Part shown: piece after piece, positions 6,282 through 6,309 of the stretch
How the letters are laid out: each line of letters begins with the position of its first letter
Numbering within the stretch: position 1 is the first letter of the stretch
NCBI GenBank assembly: GCA_049794535.1
Contig: JBARCX010000307.1
Location: forward strand, 1-6,309
DNA: 6,309 nucleotides
Origin: JBARCX01 sp049794535
GTDB taxonomy: Bacteria > Pseudomonadota > Gammaproteobacteria > Xanthomonadales > Rhodanobacteraceae
Reading direction: 5' to 3'
The notes under the pieces: model-generated
The model's database searches: none
What the model was told of the DNA's origin: nothing
The model's input: only the letters and a program-made list of their open reading frames with translations
Position numbers and translations under genes: made by a program

Positions 6282-6309
6282 TAAGCTCATAGCGATATGT
6301 GGGATACGA

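Noticed and set aside
1..6309. CRISPR array, tRNA or rRNA gene
   Set aside because: No regularly spaced identical direct repeats, no tRNA cloverleaf elements and no rRNA signature were seen.

Overview
The window reads as a compact three-gene surface-polysaccharide locus from a Gram-negative proteobacterium. The best guess is Xanthomonadales (a Dyella, Rhodanobacter, Luteibacter or Xanthomonas-like lineage). That placement rests on moderately high GC content and on the flanking dispersed repeats, whose TTTCTTTGGGTTACG core I associate with intergenic DNA of that order. It is an inference from memory, not a search result.

Layout. Positions 1-198 hold no confident gene; an unrecognised minus-strand frame is open from 239 to the left edge. 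A modular intergenic repeat occupies 199-428, followed by a leader with no clear gene (429-700). Three plus-strand genes follow: a DegT/DnrJ/EryC1/StrS-type PLP aminotransferase (701-1825), a left-handed beta-helix acyltransferase overlapping it by 4 bases (1822-2394), and, after a 68-base gap, a 1192-residue multidomain glycosyltransferase (2463-6041). After a short gap (6042-6120), a second copy of the modular repeat lies in inverted orientation (6121-6281). The three genes are therefore bracketed by inverted repeats.

Working model (inference). The aminotransferase would place an amino group on a nucleotide-linked keto-sugar. The translationally coupled acyltransferase would acylate that amine or a hydroxyl. 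The large glycosyltransferase would use this or other sugars to build O-antigen, capsule or exopolysaccharide. No genes for making the keto-sugar precursor, no flippase or polymerase and no ABC exporter are present, so those functions must be encoded elsewhere.

Most notable points: (i) the glycosyltransferase appears to contain four glycosyltransferase modules (GT2, degenerate GT2, GT2, GT4-like), and the second has lost its DXD metal-binding motif; (ii) inverted modular repeats bracket the locus, and one copy carries a 69-bp extra module; (iii) homology between the repeat arms continues outward past the recognisable core, with codon-like differences.
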